From assembly GCA_025506515.1 (NCBI GenBank), contig CM046451.1, positions 54,824,249 through 54,888,248 of the forward strand: 64,000 nt of DNA, in the 5' to 3' direction. Shown piece after piece: positions 1 through 11,760 of this stretch (within the stretch, counting starts at the first letter, position 1; every line of letters starts with the position of its first letter). The notes under the pieces are model-generated. The model made no database searches. It had not been told where the DNA came from and was given only the letters and a program-made list of their open reading frames with translations. Position numbers and translations under genes: made by a program. The stretch comes from Flaveria trinervia. Taxonomy: Eukaryota > Streptophyta > Magnoliopsida > Asterales > Asteraceae.

Positions 1-48
1 CATCCAGGCCTTTTAACTAAGCTTCCTGGTTGCAGTGTCCCTAACTTT

Positions 49-962
49 TTATTCCTTCTTCTTCCTTTCCTTTGCCATTCCTCTTGCAGCCTTCTTTCTT
101 TCTTTCTCCATTTGATCATGCTCTTTGTTGTAGACCCAGAGGATCGTCTCATCATTATATGGAGAAAGTTCTTGAAGATTAAAGCCTCTGGAGAGTAGGA
201 AATTTATCCTGTCTATCCTCAGCTGCAGCTCAGCCTCCTTCTGTGTTTCTTCTTCTTTCTCCAAGGCCAACTTGGCTTCTTCTTCAAGTTTCAATCGGGT
301 TGCCTTCTCCAGATTCACCAACTCCTCTAGTGGTAGCAGGAGTGTCTCTTCATTGGCAGCTCCAATTTGGATAAGCTGGTCAATGATCTCTTCCCTTTTC
401 TTATTGTTGACAGCCTCCTGATTGGTTGCAGCTGCTTTTGTGCTGGCAGCTAGCAACTTCTCAGTTGGAAGTCTTCCTTTCTTCTTAAGTTTCTCAATCT
501 TTTCTTCTTCGTGAAGCTCTTCCGCAGTCATCTTTCTTTTCCCTTTATCTTTTGAAGATCCTGACTGTGGTGGTTCTTGGAGAGTGGATTCTGATTGTGA
601 GAGAGGCAGAGATGGTGTCTGGGATGGAGGTAGATTTAGAAAGTCCTTGTTATTCACCTCAGATGCCATTTCAAGGATTGCATCTGTGATGATCAGTTCC
701 TCGGACATTTTAGACAGTCCTTCTGCAACTTCCATTTCAGCTTCGGAAGATTCAGCTTGTTCTTCTAAGCTTTAACTTCAGCTTTGGAAGTTGGAGGAGA
801 TGCAGATTCTGTCCCAACTGTTTCAGTTGCCAGGCCATCAGTCCCTATTTCCCCTTCGAAATGAATCTTAGGTTCCATGTGGACCTTAGGTTGACCAACT
901 TCTTCCATAGTGGTAGAAGGTGCAGTCAGTCTCTGAAGCTCTTCAGCTCCGAAGTACAGCAT
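49..962 (-). CDS. Lys/Glu-rich retroelement-associated reading frames
   Basis: Two adjacent minus-strand frames (765-962, then 49-735) give an acidic, Ser/Pro-containing leader followed by a highly charged Lys/Glu-rich protein with long predicted helices that look like coiled coil (roughly residues 65-165 of the second frame). No catalytic motif, zinc knuckle or membrane segment is visible. The DNA carries GCTTCGGAAG-type motifs at the junction, as the SIRE-like copia elements elsewhere in the window do, so I infer an accessory or post-pol frame of such an element running off the left edge. I do not recognise a specific family. It could also be the low-complexity part of a host gene, but codon and repeat context argue against that. 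Confidence 0.35.
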
Positions 963-997
963 TGCAACATCTAGGCTTGGCTGATCAGTGGAGGATG

Positions 998-1354
998 TTA
1001 GGATCTGGTATATGAACGAAATACCAACTGATTAACGTGTAACCAAACCAAATAGTGCGGAATCCTATTTGATTGGCGATCCAATCAGTGAGAACGCATG
1101 TAGAAACAATTATGTATTGAATCTAACGTCAAGAATCGATTAGGAATCGATCTAATGCGATCTATGAACTTGGAGTACGAACTTAAAGGCTTCTGGATGG
1201 CTAGGGTACATCTGGAGTCGAAGTGTATTCAATGCATTTGTTTTTCCACGAATTAAGTGGTATTTATAGGTTAGGGTTGCTCATTCGGGCGACTAAACCA
1301 TTAACATGGTTTAGTCGTGCGATTGAGTCATACGGTTGGTTCATTTGTAGGGTT
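998..1354 (-). repeat. Probable LTR or retroelement fragment
   Basis: Non-coding stretch starting TGTTAGGATCTGG with a TATTTATA motif near 1260, ending abruptly where the copia LTR at 1355 begins. It looks like part of an older LTR into which the neighbouring element inserted. No second copy lies in the window to confirm it. Confidence 0.3.
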
Positions 1355-2287
1355 TGTTGAAAGATAAAACCGATTTTTATCCTCTTAATCTTTCAGAAAA
1401 CGCAGCGGATATGTATATTTTAAGACATGATTATGAAGCTGAAAATACATGTTTTATGGTGAAAAATATATGAAAGAAACAAACTCAAAACAAAAGGATC
1501 ATTTATATGAATGAACAAGCTATGAACAAAATGTAAGTGACATAAAATCACAGCTACATAAAGCTGTGATGAACTATCTTTCTCCAGCCAAAATGTCGAC
1601 CAAGGAAAGGTTGAATGATGCTTGTGATTCGGCCAAGGCTCCAAGGAAGGACCCCTCAAGCTTGTATACCCCAAGCTTGTGAGCAAACACTCTTCTTGTT
1701 AGGGAGATCACCACCAAAAACCAAAAGAAACCACCAAACTGCTACAATGCCGTGAACCTTTTTAGAGAGAAAAGGAGAGTGGTTTTTGGTTTTAGATTGC
1801 ATGTAATGAGAGAGGTCAATAAGTTGGAGTGAATGACATGCTTTAGTGTGTATCTATTCAAGAGAGAAAAGGGCCAATACCCATGGAGTGGGCGGCCGAA
1901 AGTTTTTAAAGGGAAAAGCCTTTTCCCTCTCAAACACACACACACAATATAAATAAAACTAGTCATCTAATAATTTATACAATTAACTATTTAATTGTAT
2001 AAGTTATAAAACCCTTCTATTATTTGATGTTATCTAACTTATTTAAATAACATTACGAATAATAATCATGAACAAAATATCCTAATAAGTGTTCCATCTC
2101 ATATGCAACTTATTTAGAAAACCCAATCTTTTTCTAAATTTGGTGTTATTATTTAATTGTATCATCATATCATCAATTGAATAATTGTTTGTGTTTGCAA
2201 AGATTGTTATTGGGTATAACCCGACTTGGATCATGACATACTAAGCGCATCAATGTTCTATGTGTCTTGGGCATATAGAATCCAACA
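1355..2287 (-). repeat. 3' LTR of copia A
   Basis: The stretch begins TGTTGAAAG and ends ATCCAACA on the plus strand, giving TG...CA ends for an LTR of about 933 bp. It is followed on its element-internal side by a pyrimidine run (2288-2302) that is a purine-rich AAGTGGGAGAT tract on the element strand, as expected for a polypurine tract. A diverged relative lies at 56043-56905, sharing the AAAACGCAGCGGA motif and the AT-rich half. Confidence 0.7.
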
Positions 2288-3063
2288 ATCTCCCACTTGC
2301 ACAAGATTCATAGAAAATTGATGCAAGCAGTAAATACCGCCTAACAACGGTTTACAACCCTTAATACGCATGACTTATAGCCATTCAATAACATCATCCC
2401 TTTCAAGTATCCTACTTGAAATGATTTAGGTGAATTAATCATCTATCCTTTTGTTACAGATGTCATGTTAGATCCAAGAACACAGAGTGATCATTCCTTG
2501 TTGATTTAACTTATCCAGGCCTTAGACATCTAACTCTCAACGAATAAGAGGAAAAAATTCCATCTTGATTACATACGTTCCTCACAATCACCTTGTGTCA
2601 CACTTGAACATAGTCTCATGTACTGCCCATTATTTCAGAATAGCGAATAACCAGATCAAGGTATGACACTTGGTGAATATCAAAACCCAATATGTATCTT
2701 AGGTCTGAGGATACCAAATGATATTCTCCTTTACTCAAAATTACTTATGATCAATCAATAAGATTCCATGAAGTAAAGTTTGAGTTGCGGGTTAGTCCAA
2801 TATTTTAATCCCACAAATATCTATGAACCTTGGTAGCAACCCATTGCTCTATATTCATCCTTATGAATATCTACCAATCCAATTTCATAATAATCTTACC
2901 TTCACACTTGTTCCCACAAGTCTGAATGACTACGGACATTTAGAGTAAGCAATTTACTCACGGATTAAACATGCTAAATTGGAATATTAATTGAAACATT
3001 ATAACCAAATAATTTTATTCAAATAATAAAGAGTTCCACATATCCAAATACAAAATTTACAGA
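2288..3063 (-). other. 3' untranslated region and polypurine tract of copia A
   Basis: About 760 bp without an open frame lies between the end of RNase H and the 3' LTR. A diverged copy of most of it lies at 54400-54990, so it is part of the element rather than an insertion. Confidence 0.6.
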
Positions 3064-4793
3064 TCAAATCCAATCACTAGAATATCGAAGTCCCATGGCA
3101 CAAGTATGACCTTCATGCTTTGCCTTTTCAAGGAGCTTCGTGAGAGGATCCGCAATGTTCTGTCCGTGTGAACTTTGCGAATACATATCTTTCCTTTTCA
3201 ATTTCATCTCGTATGTAGTTGAATCTCCGCTCAATGTGCCTAGTCTTTTGATGAGTACGAGGTTCCTTGATTTGAGCAATCACACCCTCGTTATCACAAA
3301 AGATCTCTAGGGGGTCCTGAATGGAAGGGACAACCCCCAGATCGGCAATGAATTTCTTCAACCATACAGCTTCTTGAGCTGCCAATGAGGCGGCGACGTA
3401 TTCTGATTATGTAGTTGATAGAGCCACCACATCCTATTGGAGCTCTTCCAAGAGACCGCTCCTCCATTCAGAATGAAAATATATCCCGACTGTGATCGTG
3501 AATCATCACGATCTGTTTGGAAACTGGCATCCGTGTAACCTTTTACAACAAGTTCCTCATCACCAGATCCATAGATTAGGAACATATCTTTTGTCCTCCT
3601 TAGGTACTTAAGTATGTTCTTAACAGCCATCCAATGACTATTTGCAGGATTTTGCTGGTATCGGCTTGTCATGCTTAAGGCACATGACACGTCCGGTCGA
3701 GTGCATATCATTGCATACATGATGGATCCAATAGCAGATGTGTATGGGTTTCCCTTCATTTTATCTTGCTCATCCTTTGAGCTAGGACATTGAGTCATAC
3801 TCAATATCGTTCCTCTTTGAATAGGTACCGTACCTTTCTTAGAGTTCTCCATCTTGAACCTTTTCAAGATTTTATCAATGTGTGCACTTTGGTTTAAACC
3901 AATCAACCGCCTTGATCTATCCCTATAGATCTTTATTCCTAGAATATAGGCGGCCTCACTAAGATCCTTGATGGAAAAAAAACTTCCAAGCCAGTTTTTA
4001 CACCTTCCAAGGTTGGAATGTCGTTTCCAAATAGTAGTATGTCATCAACATACAATACTAGGAAAGTGATGATGCTCCCACTAGCTTTCTTATATACACA
4101 AGCTTCGTCAGCGTTCTTGATGAATCCGAATTTAATAATTTCTTCATCAAAATAGTGATTCCAACTTCTTGATGCTTGTTTCAATCCATAGATTGATTTC
4201 TTTAACTTGCATACTTTATCAGGATGTTTTGGATCGACAAAACCTTCTGGCTGAACCATATAGACATCTTCCTCAAGATATCCATTTAGGAAAGCGGTTT
4301 TGACATCCATTTGCCAAATCTCATAATCGTAATGAGCAGCTATGGCAAACAATATCCTTATAGACTTTAGCATCACAACAGGTGAGAAGGTTTCATCATA
4401 ATCAACCCCTTGAGTTTGAGTGAAACCCTTTGCTACAAGTCTAGCCTTATAAGTATCCAAGTTTCCATGCATATCGGTTTTCTTCTTGGAAACCCACTTT
4501 CTTCCAACTACTCTGGAGTTAAGAGGTGGTACAACCAAGTCCCATACTTGATTGTCATGCATGGATTGCATCTCAAGGCTCATGGCCTCGAGCCATTTGT
4601 CACAATCCGAATTGGACACTGCATCATGGTATGTGGTTTGTTCATCTGAATCTACCACATAGCATCCATCCATGAAAAATCCGTATCTTTCAGGTGGATT
4701 ACTAGTTCTACCATTTCTACGAACGTTTTGTGTGTATTGATCAACCATTCGATCATCTTCAACATCCTTATGTTGAGTGCTAGTTTCAACCAA
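3064..4793 (-). pseudogene. Copia A reverse transcriptase and RNase H, frameshifted
   Basis: Reverse transcribes the element RNA and degrades it. The RT part (4793-3939) shows the copia signatures KARLVAKGF, WQMDVKTAFLNG and the catalytic YVDD box, followed by LLFGND. The frame then breaks near 3930. RNase H continues at 3906-3358 (TRPDVSCAL, GYTDASFQ) and 3385-3064 (HIERRFNYIRDE, then a frame shift to DPLTKLL and the end YSSDWI). At least three frame breaks separate the pieces; the integrase-RT overlap at 4652-4793 is another. The catalytic residues themselves are intact, so the damage is by indels. Confidence 0.85.
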
Positions 4794-6031
4794 ACGTGTA
4801 TCGGGTTGTGGTTCTTGATCCTCCTCAAGTCCACTATTCTACTGCTAGTTCCTTCCATAAGGAACTTTGCTTCTAAGAACTCACCCTTTCTGGCAACAAA
4901 CACCTTTTGTTCCAGTGGATCATAGAAATAATATCCCATAGAATCTCTAAGGTATCCAACAAAGATACACTTGGTGGATCGAACATCCAATTTGTTTGGG
5001 GTGGGAGTCTTAACATAAGCCTCACAACCCCAGACCCTTAAGTATGATAGGGATGGAACTCTTCCATGCCATATCTCAAAAGGTGTCCTTTCCACCTTTT
5101 TGGTTGGGGCCATATTTAAAATACGGGCTGTGGAGAGCAAAGCGAAACTCCAAAATGATAGAGGTAATGTGCTTCTAGCCATCATAGATCGGACCATATC
5201 CAATAAGGTTCGATTCCTCCTCTCAGACACACCATTATGTTGGGGTGTTCCAGGTGGAGTGAGTTGTGAGACAATCCCATAACTCCTAAGATGTTCTTGA
5301 AAAGCATCATTTAGGTATTCACCTCCTCTATCGGTGCAGAGAACTTTAATCGACTTGTTGAGTTGATTTTGTACTTCATTTTGAAAGATCTTGAACATTT
5401 CAAAACCTTCATCTTTGTGTCTTAACAGGTACACATACCCGTAGCGACTATAATCGTCGGTAAAGGTAATGAAGTATCTTTCACCATTCCTAGTCATTGG
5501 TTTAAAAGGACCACATACATCCGAATGTATGATTCCTAATAAATCTTTTGCCCTTTCGTTAGTTCCACTAAAGGGTGCCTTAGTCATTTTACCTTGTAAA
5601 CAAGATTCACACACATCAAATGAATCACATTCACTTGTTTTTAAAAGACCATTCTTTTGTAGTGTTTGAATTCTTTTCTTGTTTATATGACCAAGACGAC
5701 AATGCCAAAGATAGGTATCACTCAAATCCAACTTGAGTTTCTTGGTGCTAGTTTGGTACAATGAACTATTTAAAGTATTTTCATGAACCAATTCATAAAT
5801 ACCATTAATAGGAATAGCTTTAAAGTAGAACATATCATTAAAAGAAACATGAATATCTTTTTCAACAAATGATAATACATATCCAAATTGTTTTAATAGG
5901 GCTATAGAGATAATATTCCTAGTCAAACTAGGAGCATACAAAACATTGTTCAAAATTACTTCCAAACCATTTGGAAGTTTCAAGATGTAGTCACCACGAG
6001 CTTCAACTTGAACTTTAGCCCCATTACCCAT
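4652..6031 (-). pseudogene. Copia A integrase
   Basis: Inserts element DNA into the genome. The zinc-binding HHCC region is seen as LWHCRLGHI followed by CESCLQGK. The DDE core has HSDVCGPF (first Asp), FTDDYSRYGYVY, CTDRGGEY (second Asp) and the GVSERRNRTLLD segment with the catalytic Glu. A GKR-like C-terminal region containing WGCEAYVK follows. The frame is open for 459 codons and then runs off into a wrong frame near 4800, overlapping the RT frame, so it has lost its continuity with RT. Confidence 0.88.
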
Positions 6032-6079
6032 GTAGAGGCTAACATCCCCTTTCTTGAAGTCACTACTTCTTCTGAACCC

Positions 6080-7071
6080 TTACAACAAATTGCAAATGTG
6101 AGTTCCACATCCGGTATCTAATACCCATGTGTTAGAGGATATCGTGTTTAAATCAATATGGATCATGTATATTGTACCTGAGGTTTGCCCAACATCCCTT
6201 TTTGCTTTCAACTCTTGGAGATGGACGGGACAATTTCTTGCCCAATTTCCAATCACCCCACACTTGAAGCATGGGTCATTAGTAGCAACCTTTTGCTTCT
6301 TCTCCTGTGGTTTGGGTGGCACCCTTACCACCCCTTTCCCTTTTCCCTATACGGGTCCCTTGCCCTTGGCAACCTTTGCCTTGGGTGTGGGATGAGGCAT
6401 TTTCTTGTTCCCACCTTCATTGATGGTGAGAACGGGTAAAACCCTTTTACCCATGGCCGCCTCGGTCGTTTTGAGCATTGAGTGAAGCTCACCAATGCTT
6501 TTGTCCCAAGCATTCATGTTGTAATTCAACATGAATGTCTCGAACTTCTTGGTAAGGCCATTGAGGATCAAATCCGTGGCCAATTCCTTCGAGATGGGAC
6601 AATTAAGCCTTTCGAGGCGGTCAATGTGGCTTTTCATCTTAAGTACATAAGATGAAACCGATTGGTTGTCATCCATACGACATGCATGGAGTGCTCGAAC
6701 CGTTTCGAAGCGCTCAACCTTGCTTGCTGTTGGAACATTTCCTTCAGCTGGGTTGTCATGTCATAAGCTCCGTGATGTTCATACTCCTTTTGGAGATCCG
6801 GAGTCATGCTCGCTAGCATGAGACAAGACACTTGGACGGAGTCCTCAGTGTACTTTAGCCAATCATTATAGGCCTCCTCATCATCCTCAGAAGGTTGATC
6901 GGGGATAGGGTCGTCTAAAATATATGATCGTCTTTCTTGCTTGAGAATGATTCTCAAGTTTCGATACCAATCAATGAAATTATTATGATTTAGACGTTCC
7001 TTTTGGAGAATCGCTCGTAATGATTGGGCGGACGCGAATGAATTATCATGATTATCATTATTGGTGGCCAT
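6080..7071 (-). pseudogene. Copia A gag with altered zinc knuckle and protease start
   Basis: Gag forms the cytoplasmic particle that packages element RNA. The start codon is at 7071 (MATNNDN). The N-terminal capsid-like part runs to about 6660, where a frameshift moves to the frame ending at 6347 (DDNQSVSSYVLKMKSHIDRL, LNGLTKKFETF). The next frame (6331-6080) holds the nucleocapsid knuckle CFKCGVIGNWARNC, where the usual His of CX2CX4HX4C is Asn, and then the protease motif VLDTGCGTHI. The knuckle change and two frame breaks indicate decay. Confidence 0.85.
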
Positions 7072-7936
7072 CTACAAAATATAACAAAGATCTATTTTAG
7101 TATTTTTGATATTGCTATTTTAAATAATTAATACCTTTTAAGGTCATTTTATATTAAAATCTAGAACCCAACATTACATTTAAATTGTGGTTAGGTGACC
7201 TTTATCCCACGATTTAAATTAATAAGGTGGTCAACGATTGATGGTTGTAACCATTTGCAACTTCTAGAGGTATGGGATCGACTTTAAACATCATATGTAA
7301 AGTCGGCATGTTAATCCCATCAACACCATTTGGAAACCATATTCTAGGTGATCCATTTAACATGGTTTGCAAATCAAGTTACCCTACTTGCACACACATG
7401 TGAGTTTACCAACATAAGTGGTTAGGTGACCTTTATCCCACAAATGTGGTATCCCCACCTTAAGTCACAAGTTCCCTCTAAATGGTTAGGTGATCTTTAT
7501 CCCATTAAGAGTTTCCGAATGACTCAAGTGTTGTGCAAAAGGACGGTGTTAAACTTGTTGGAATTATTGTTGGGAAAAATTTAGAGATTTCATAATCTTA
7601 GTTTAGAAACTATATGTACTTGTACTTGCATGCTTTCAAATACAAGATACCCTATGGTCTTTTGATTAAAACCCATTTTAATCATTAAATCATTAAATCA
7701 TTTTAATAACCTTTTATTTCCTTTTAATGATTAAGAACCATTTAATTAGATTGTTAAGTTCATAGAAAAGTTTGTTAAAGAAAATATCACATACATGCTA
7801 TCAACCACAATAATATAAACAAAACAACATTGCAAATGTGCATAACCATAGCATCTAAAGAGGTCCACACTTGTTTGCCATCACAAGTGTGGTCCAAAGG
7901 CATTCCTAAGGGTCACAAACAAAACACATAGAAAGC
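7072..7936 (-). other. Leader of copia A with repeated 19-bp motif
   Basis: Non-coding AT-rich region upstream of gag. TTAGGTGACCTTTATCCCA-type sequence occurs three times (about 7189-7209, 7420-7440 and, with one change, 7484-7504). No gene is seen. Confidence 0.55.
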
Positions 7937-8036
7937 NNNNNNNNNNNNNNNNNNNNNNNNNNNNNNNNNNNNNNNNNNNNNNNNNNNNNNNNNNNNNNNN
8001 NNNNNNNNNNNNNNNNNNNNNNNNNNNNNNNNNNNN
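7937..8036. other. Assembly gap (100 Ns)
   Basis: A run of exactly 100 N characters, a conventional placeholder for a gap of unknown size. The left side is the copia A leader; the right side is an LTR of a different, SIRE-like element, so the true distance is unknown. Confidence 0.98.
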
Positions 8037-8039
8037 ATT

Positions 8040-8700
8040 AACCACAAAAGATTATACAAAGAACACAAGTAAATAAGAGACAGAAAAGATAGCAAAATAC
8101 ACAAGGAGATGGTTTTCAAGATTGTAGTGTATTGCCTACTCAAGTTCTATTACAAGTGTTACAAAGCATAAAGGAAAGTTACAAGTACTTGAGATACATA
8201 TACTACATCCTACAGCTGGCCATACTTTGAATGCCAGCTGGATACAATTGACTAGACACAACACAAAATCAATTATGGAGTCAAAAGGCAGATTGCCTTT
8301 TGACTTGTGACTATGACATGCCATAGCTCACATCCTAATTTATTACAAAAAGGATAAAGTACATGAAGTAGAAAGTTACAGACTCAAGACCTCAATGTAC
8401 AGTTACTTAAAGCATGGACCTTTTCACCAACTCATGCAAGTTGGTGACTTTATAGAGTTGCAGTAGAAAGGGGTCCAGCTTTATGTAAAGTACATCAGAT
8501 AAAGCATGTACACTAAAACTCTTCGAAAGAAATTTGTCTTCAAGTGTTGGCTTCGGAAGACTTTGTCTCTGAAGCTTCGGAAGACTTCATCTTTGCCTTC
8601 GTAAGATATTGGTCTTGGCTTTGGAAGATTTCACACTTAGAATATTTCTGTTGCTTGTGTGAAACTTCCGAAGCATTCTTCTTCAATGTACTTTCGAGTG
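8040..8700 (-). repeat. SIRE-like copia LTR (3' LTR of gag-only element)
   Basis: On the minus strand this matches, with divergence, the sequence upstream of the primer site of the plus-strand element at about 56945-57640: shared stretches around CATGCTTTATCTGATGTACT, CACCAACTTGC/ACAAGAGTTGGTG, GATGTGAGCTATGGCATGTC and GTCAATTGTATCCAGCTGG. CTTCGGAAG-type nonamers are clustered at 8550-8680, in the same place as in the other LTR. Confidence 0.65.
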
Positions 8701-9865
8701 GGCTTTGATATAGAGGGATGTGTGAAAGCCTGTGGGGTTCCTGGATTTGACTTGGGAGCCTTGCATTCCCTTGCAAAATGACCAAGATGGTTACATTTGT
8801 AACATTTGGCTTTGGTTTTGTCAAACCAAAATTTGCTATTGGTTGGTTCTGGGGAAATTGCCTTCCAGTTCTCTTGAAGAACTTCTTTGCTCTATAGGTT
8901 AAAAGAGCCATTTTTTGGATAGTGTCCACGTACTCCACATCATCTAGACTGAAGCACTCTAGATCATCAAAGCAGTACTAAAAATCACTAGAGTGTCCAC
9001 TTCTTGAGACAAAGGCACAGTTGTCCTGAAAGGAACTATGTTGAGTCTGTTAAGACCTTGGAGTCTCAGGCAATGTGATGTATGTTCCAGATGAATAGGA
9101 TGGCTACTGGGTGTAAGTTAGGTACTGTTGAGGTTGTGTGGGTCCTGAGCCTTCAGCAACCATCAAGGCATTGCTAGCAGGAAGACTTAAGGGTCTGCTT
9201 GTCTGATGGCCTTTCTTGCTCTCCATCTCCAAACGGTATCCATCAAGGATGCCATAGAATTTGGTCATGGTGAGGTTGTTCAAATTTTCTATTCTCTTGA
9301 TAGAGACATAGTAGAATGTCCACTCATTAGGAAGAGCACTCATGAAATTTCTTGTGAGGTCTCTAAGTTCAGGAGTAATCTTTATAGACTAGAGAGAAGA
9401 AATAAGATCCATGTACCTGAACTATTGCTAATTGAGAGTCTCTCCAGCAATATAGGTGAAGTTCTCAAACTGCTGCTTCAGTGAGTCCTTGGTGTCATTC
9501 GAGCTAGAGTACATTTGAGCAAGTACATCAAATAGTTCTTTAGCTGACTTGCAATGCTCAAACCCCACCATGATGGAGTTAGGTATTGCAGTCATAAGAA
9601 TAGTCATTGCATTGTTGTCAACGTCCATCTTCTTCTGGTCCTCATCAGAGTAGTCTTCAACAGCCTTCTCTATCATAGCACCATTTCCACCAGGTGCTGC
9701 CACCTTGGCTTTATACGGCCCATTGACAATAGAATACCACATTTTTCTTTCTTGATACCTAATAAAGCCTTCCATGTGTCTGCTCCACGACCTGAAGTTT
9801 TTAGGGGTGATGATGGGAGCTTTAGTCATAGTTCCCATCTCTACTTCAGATTTGTTGAGGGACAT
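8700..9865 (-). pseudogene. SIRE-like copia gag, broken
   Basis: Start codon at 9865. The first frame (9865-9428) matches the gag at 57774 on the plus strand in layout and motifs (MGTMTKAPIITP versus MNKSPLIT, YSDEDQKK, AMTILMTAIPN, CKSAKELFDVL). A second frame at 9343-9104 continues gag (MSALPNEW, MTKFYGILDGY). The last part, about 8938-8700, has QKMALLTYRAKKFFKRTGR and the remains of a zinc knuckle in shifted frames. Stops and indels break it several times. It runs straight into the LTR at 8700 with no protease or pol. Confidence 0.75.
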
Positions 9866-9956
9866 TTTGAGTGAGGTATAAGGAGGAGTGAAAAACAGAT
9901 TGATTAGGATGGTAACATCTCATAATCAAGAGCCTAAATAGCTCTTATACCAATTA

Positions 9957-10480
9957 CAGGATTGGTTTTGTCACTTGACACTTGGTTTTTCTCTCAAACT
10001 CACTTATGTTACACTCAGATTAGATGAAGCAGAGTCTATTCTAAGATTTGATAAGTAACAAAGAACACAAAGATAATTTTCAAGGTACTTGCATATATTG
10101 CTTCTCAACTCAAAGTATTACAAGACTCTTACAAGCATGATGTTATGAGTTACAATGAGAAACTATATATAATACTACCTACAGCTGGATATACTTTGAT
10201 ACCAGCTAGAATCTCTAACTAAAGCAAATACTACAAAGCTATAGTTTAAGGTATCTTAGATAAAGTCTTATCTAAGATATGGTAGTCATGACATGTCAAT
10301 GGCTTACCTTTTGTCACCAACTCAAGTTGGTAACTTGTACTAACATAAAAAGGTGAATAGTGGAATAAAGTATGGTCAATTACATGGCCTTTTGGGAAAA
10401 TGCCATACAGTATCAGAGGTCTGCAGTGGAGTGTCAGAGACCATACTTATGTCTACTAGTTCATAGTAGTGTCTTCCGAA
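9957..10480 (-). repeat. SIRE-like copia LTR (5' LTR of gag-only element)
   Basis: It matches the minus-strand LTR at 8040-8700 in outline (TATTACAAG, ACCTACAGCTGG, GACATGTCA, CACCAACTC and a CTTCCGAAG near 10472) but is clearly diverged. Just inside, at about 9933-9947, is a degenerate primer site (GCTCTTATACCA versus the usual reverse complement GCTCTGATACCA of tRNA-iMet sites), which fixes this as the 5' LTR on the minus strand. Confidence 0.6.
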
Positions 10481-10616
10481 GGTTAAATGGCTTTGGGAGA
10501 ACAAGTACTATTCTTCACACTTCAGAAGTTCACTTATGATCTTTTCTTATAAGACTTGATCTTCAGAAGTGAGCACTTTGTATTCGGAAGTAGAGTTGTC
10601 TTCGGAAGTAAAACTT

Positions 10617-11165
10617 TTACATTGTCTTCGGAAGAACTCTATTTCCTTTGGAAGTCCCATACTTAGCTTCAGAAGTCCTTTGTAAGTTGCACCAAAATTT
10701 GTCTAAGTGATTTGGTTTTGGTTGCACCAACCTTCTTCTCTTTTTCTGGATCCAACAACATTCGTCCGAAGCTTCTTTCTTCTCGGAAGAGGCCTTCACC
10801 ACCTTCTCTTCCGAAGCAGTCTTCTTCTGGGATGGTTTCAAGGGGACTCTCTTGGCTTTTTGAGTCTTCACAACTTCAGCTTCCAAAGCCATTTTCCCTT
10901 CGGAGGAAGGATTTTCTTCCGAAAGCAACCTTGCTTCGGAAACAAGCTTTCCCTTTTTCATCACTTGGACCATTTGATAGGGTCCAAATGAGAAACCTTC
11001 CCTCACTCCTTCTTTCTTAACATTATTTTCATAATGTGTGCTAGTAGGATTGTAATAACAATCTTTGGCCATGTGGTTCTGCAGACCACACATTATGCAT
11101 GCAATGTTAATCTTCTGGGAATGTGAAGGCTGTCGTTTTCTTGTTCTTATTGTCTTCAATGGCAA
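10617..11165 (-). pseudogene. SIRE-like copia zinc-knuckle region fragment
   Basis: A fragment of the region between gag and protease. It has CIMCGLQNHMAKDC followed by YNPTSTHYENN, matching the knuckle of the plus-strand element at about 59550 (CVMCESTSHIAKDC, YNPKSTIH). The rest is Lys/Ser/Glu-rich with repeated SSEKK, SEEN and SEA words encoded by CTTCCGAAG-type DNA. There is no gag in front of it and no pol behind it, so it is a piece of a separate, truncated copy. Confidence 0.65.
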
Positions 11166-11439
11166 TCTTTCCCTTTCCCTTCTGATCCTTTTGTTGGATA
11201 GATGTGCTGGTACTTCACACTTTTCTAGGTTCAGAAGTTCCCACTACCTAGAATCCAGCTGAGATGAACACACCCTTTTGCTCTGGGTCAATCTTCAGCT
11301 TTGATTCAACCACTTTCTTGGCTGTTTTTCTGGTTGTCTTAGCTCAATTTCTTCTGGCTTTGGTGGTAAGAGGCTGGTCATCACTGGTAAGAGGGGTAGG
11401 GTCTATCTGGATCTTCCCTGTGATGGTCTCCATACTTGT

Positions 11440-11760
11440 AAAAGATAAGGATGTGAGTTATGACATGTCATAGTCACTACTCAATAGGCAATTACCTTCT
11501 GACTCTACATTGATCTTGTTGTCTAGATTAGTGTTTCTAGCTGGCTTTCAAAGTATGGACGGTTGTAGGATGTAGTATAAAGTATCTCAAATACTTGTAT
11601 TTTCTATGTAAACTTTGTAAAACTTGTAAGAACTTGAGAGTAATATACATCATTTTTGAAAACCATATTTGAGTGTTCTTGTTCTTATTCTATTCTGTAA
11701 CTTGCTTTTTTCATCATAAACTAGTTCTTAATTTAATTTGCTAAGTGTTATAACTCTCTT
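11440..11760 (+). repeat. SIRE-like copia LTR fragment, plus orientation
   Basis: It matches the plus-strand LTR at 57300-57560 (GTGAGTTATGACATGTCATAG, GTCTAGATTAGTGTTTCTAGCTGG, CTTTGTAAAACTTGTAAG, TTTTGAAAACCATA). Its orientation is opposite to the two LTRs at 8040 and 9957, so it is a third, independent piece. Confidence 0.6.

Larger units (their letters stand above)
1355..7910 (-). mobile_element. Ty1/copia retrotransposon A, nearly full length, 5' LTR not seen
   Basis: Reading the minus strand from right to left, the order is leader (about 7900-7072), gag (7071-6347), zinc knuckle and protease (6331-6080), integrase (6031-4652), reverse transcriptase (4793-3939), RNase H (3906-3064), polypurine tract (2302-2288) and 3' LTR (2287-1355). 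Protease-integrase-RT-RNase H is the Ty1/copia order. The pol frame is broken into overlapping pieces by frameshifts, so the copy is unlikely to be active. The 5' LTR and tRNA primer site are not visible; they are either in the N gap at 7937-8036 or lost. Confidence 0.85.
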
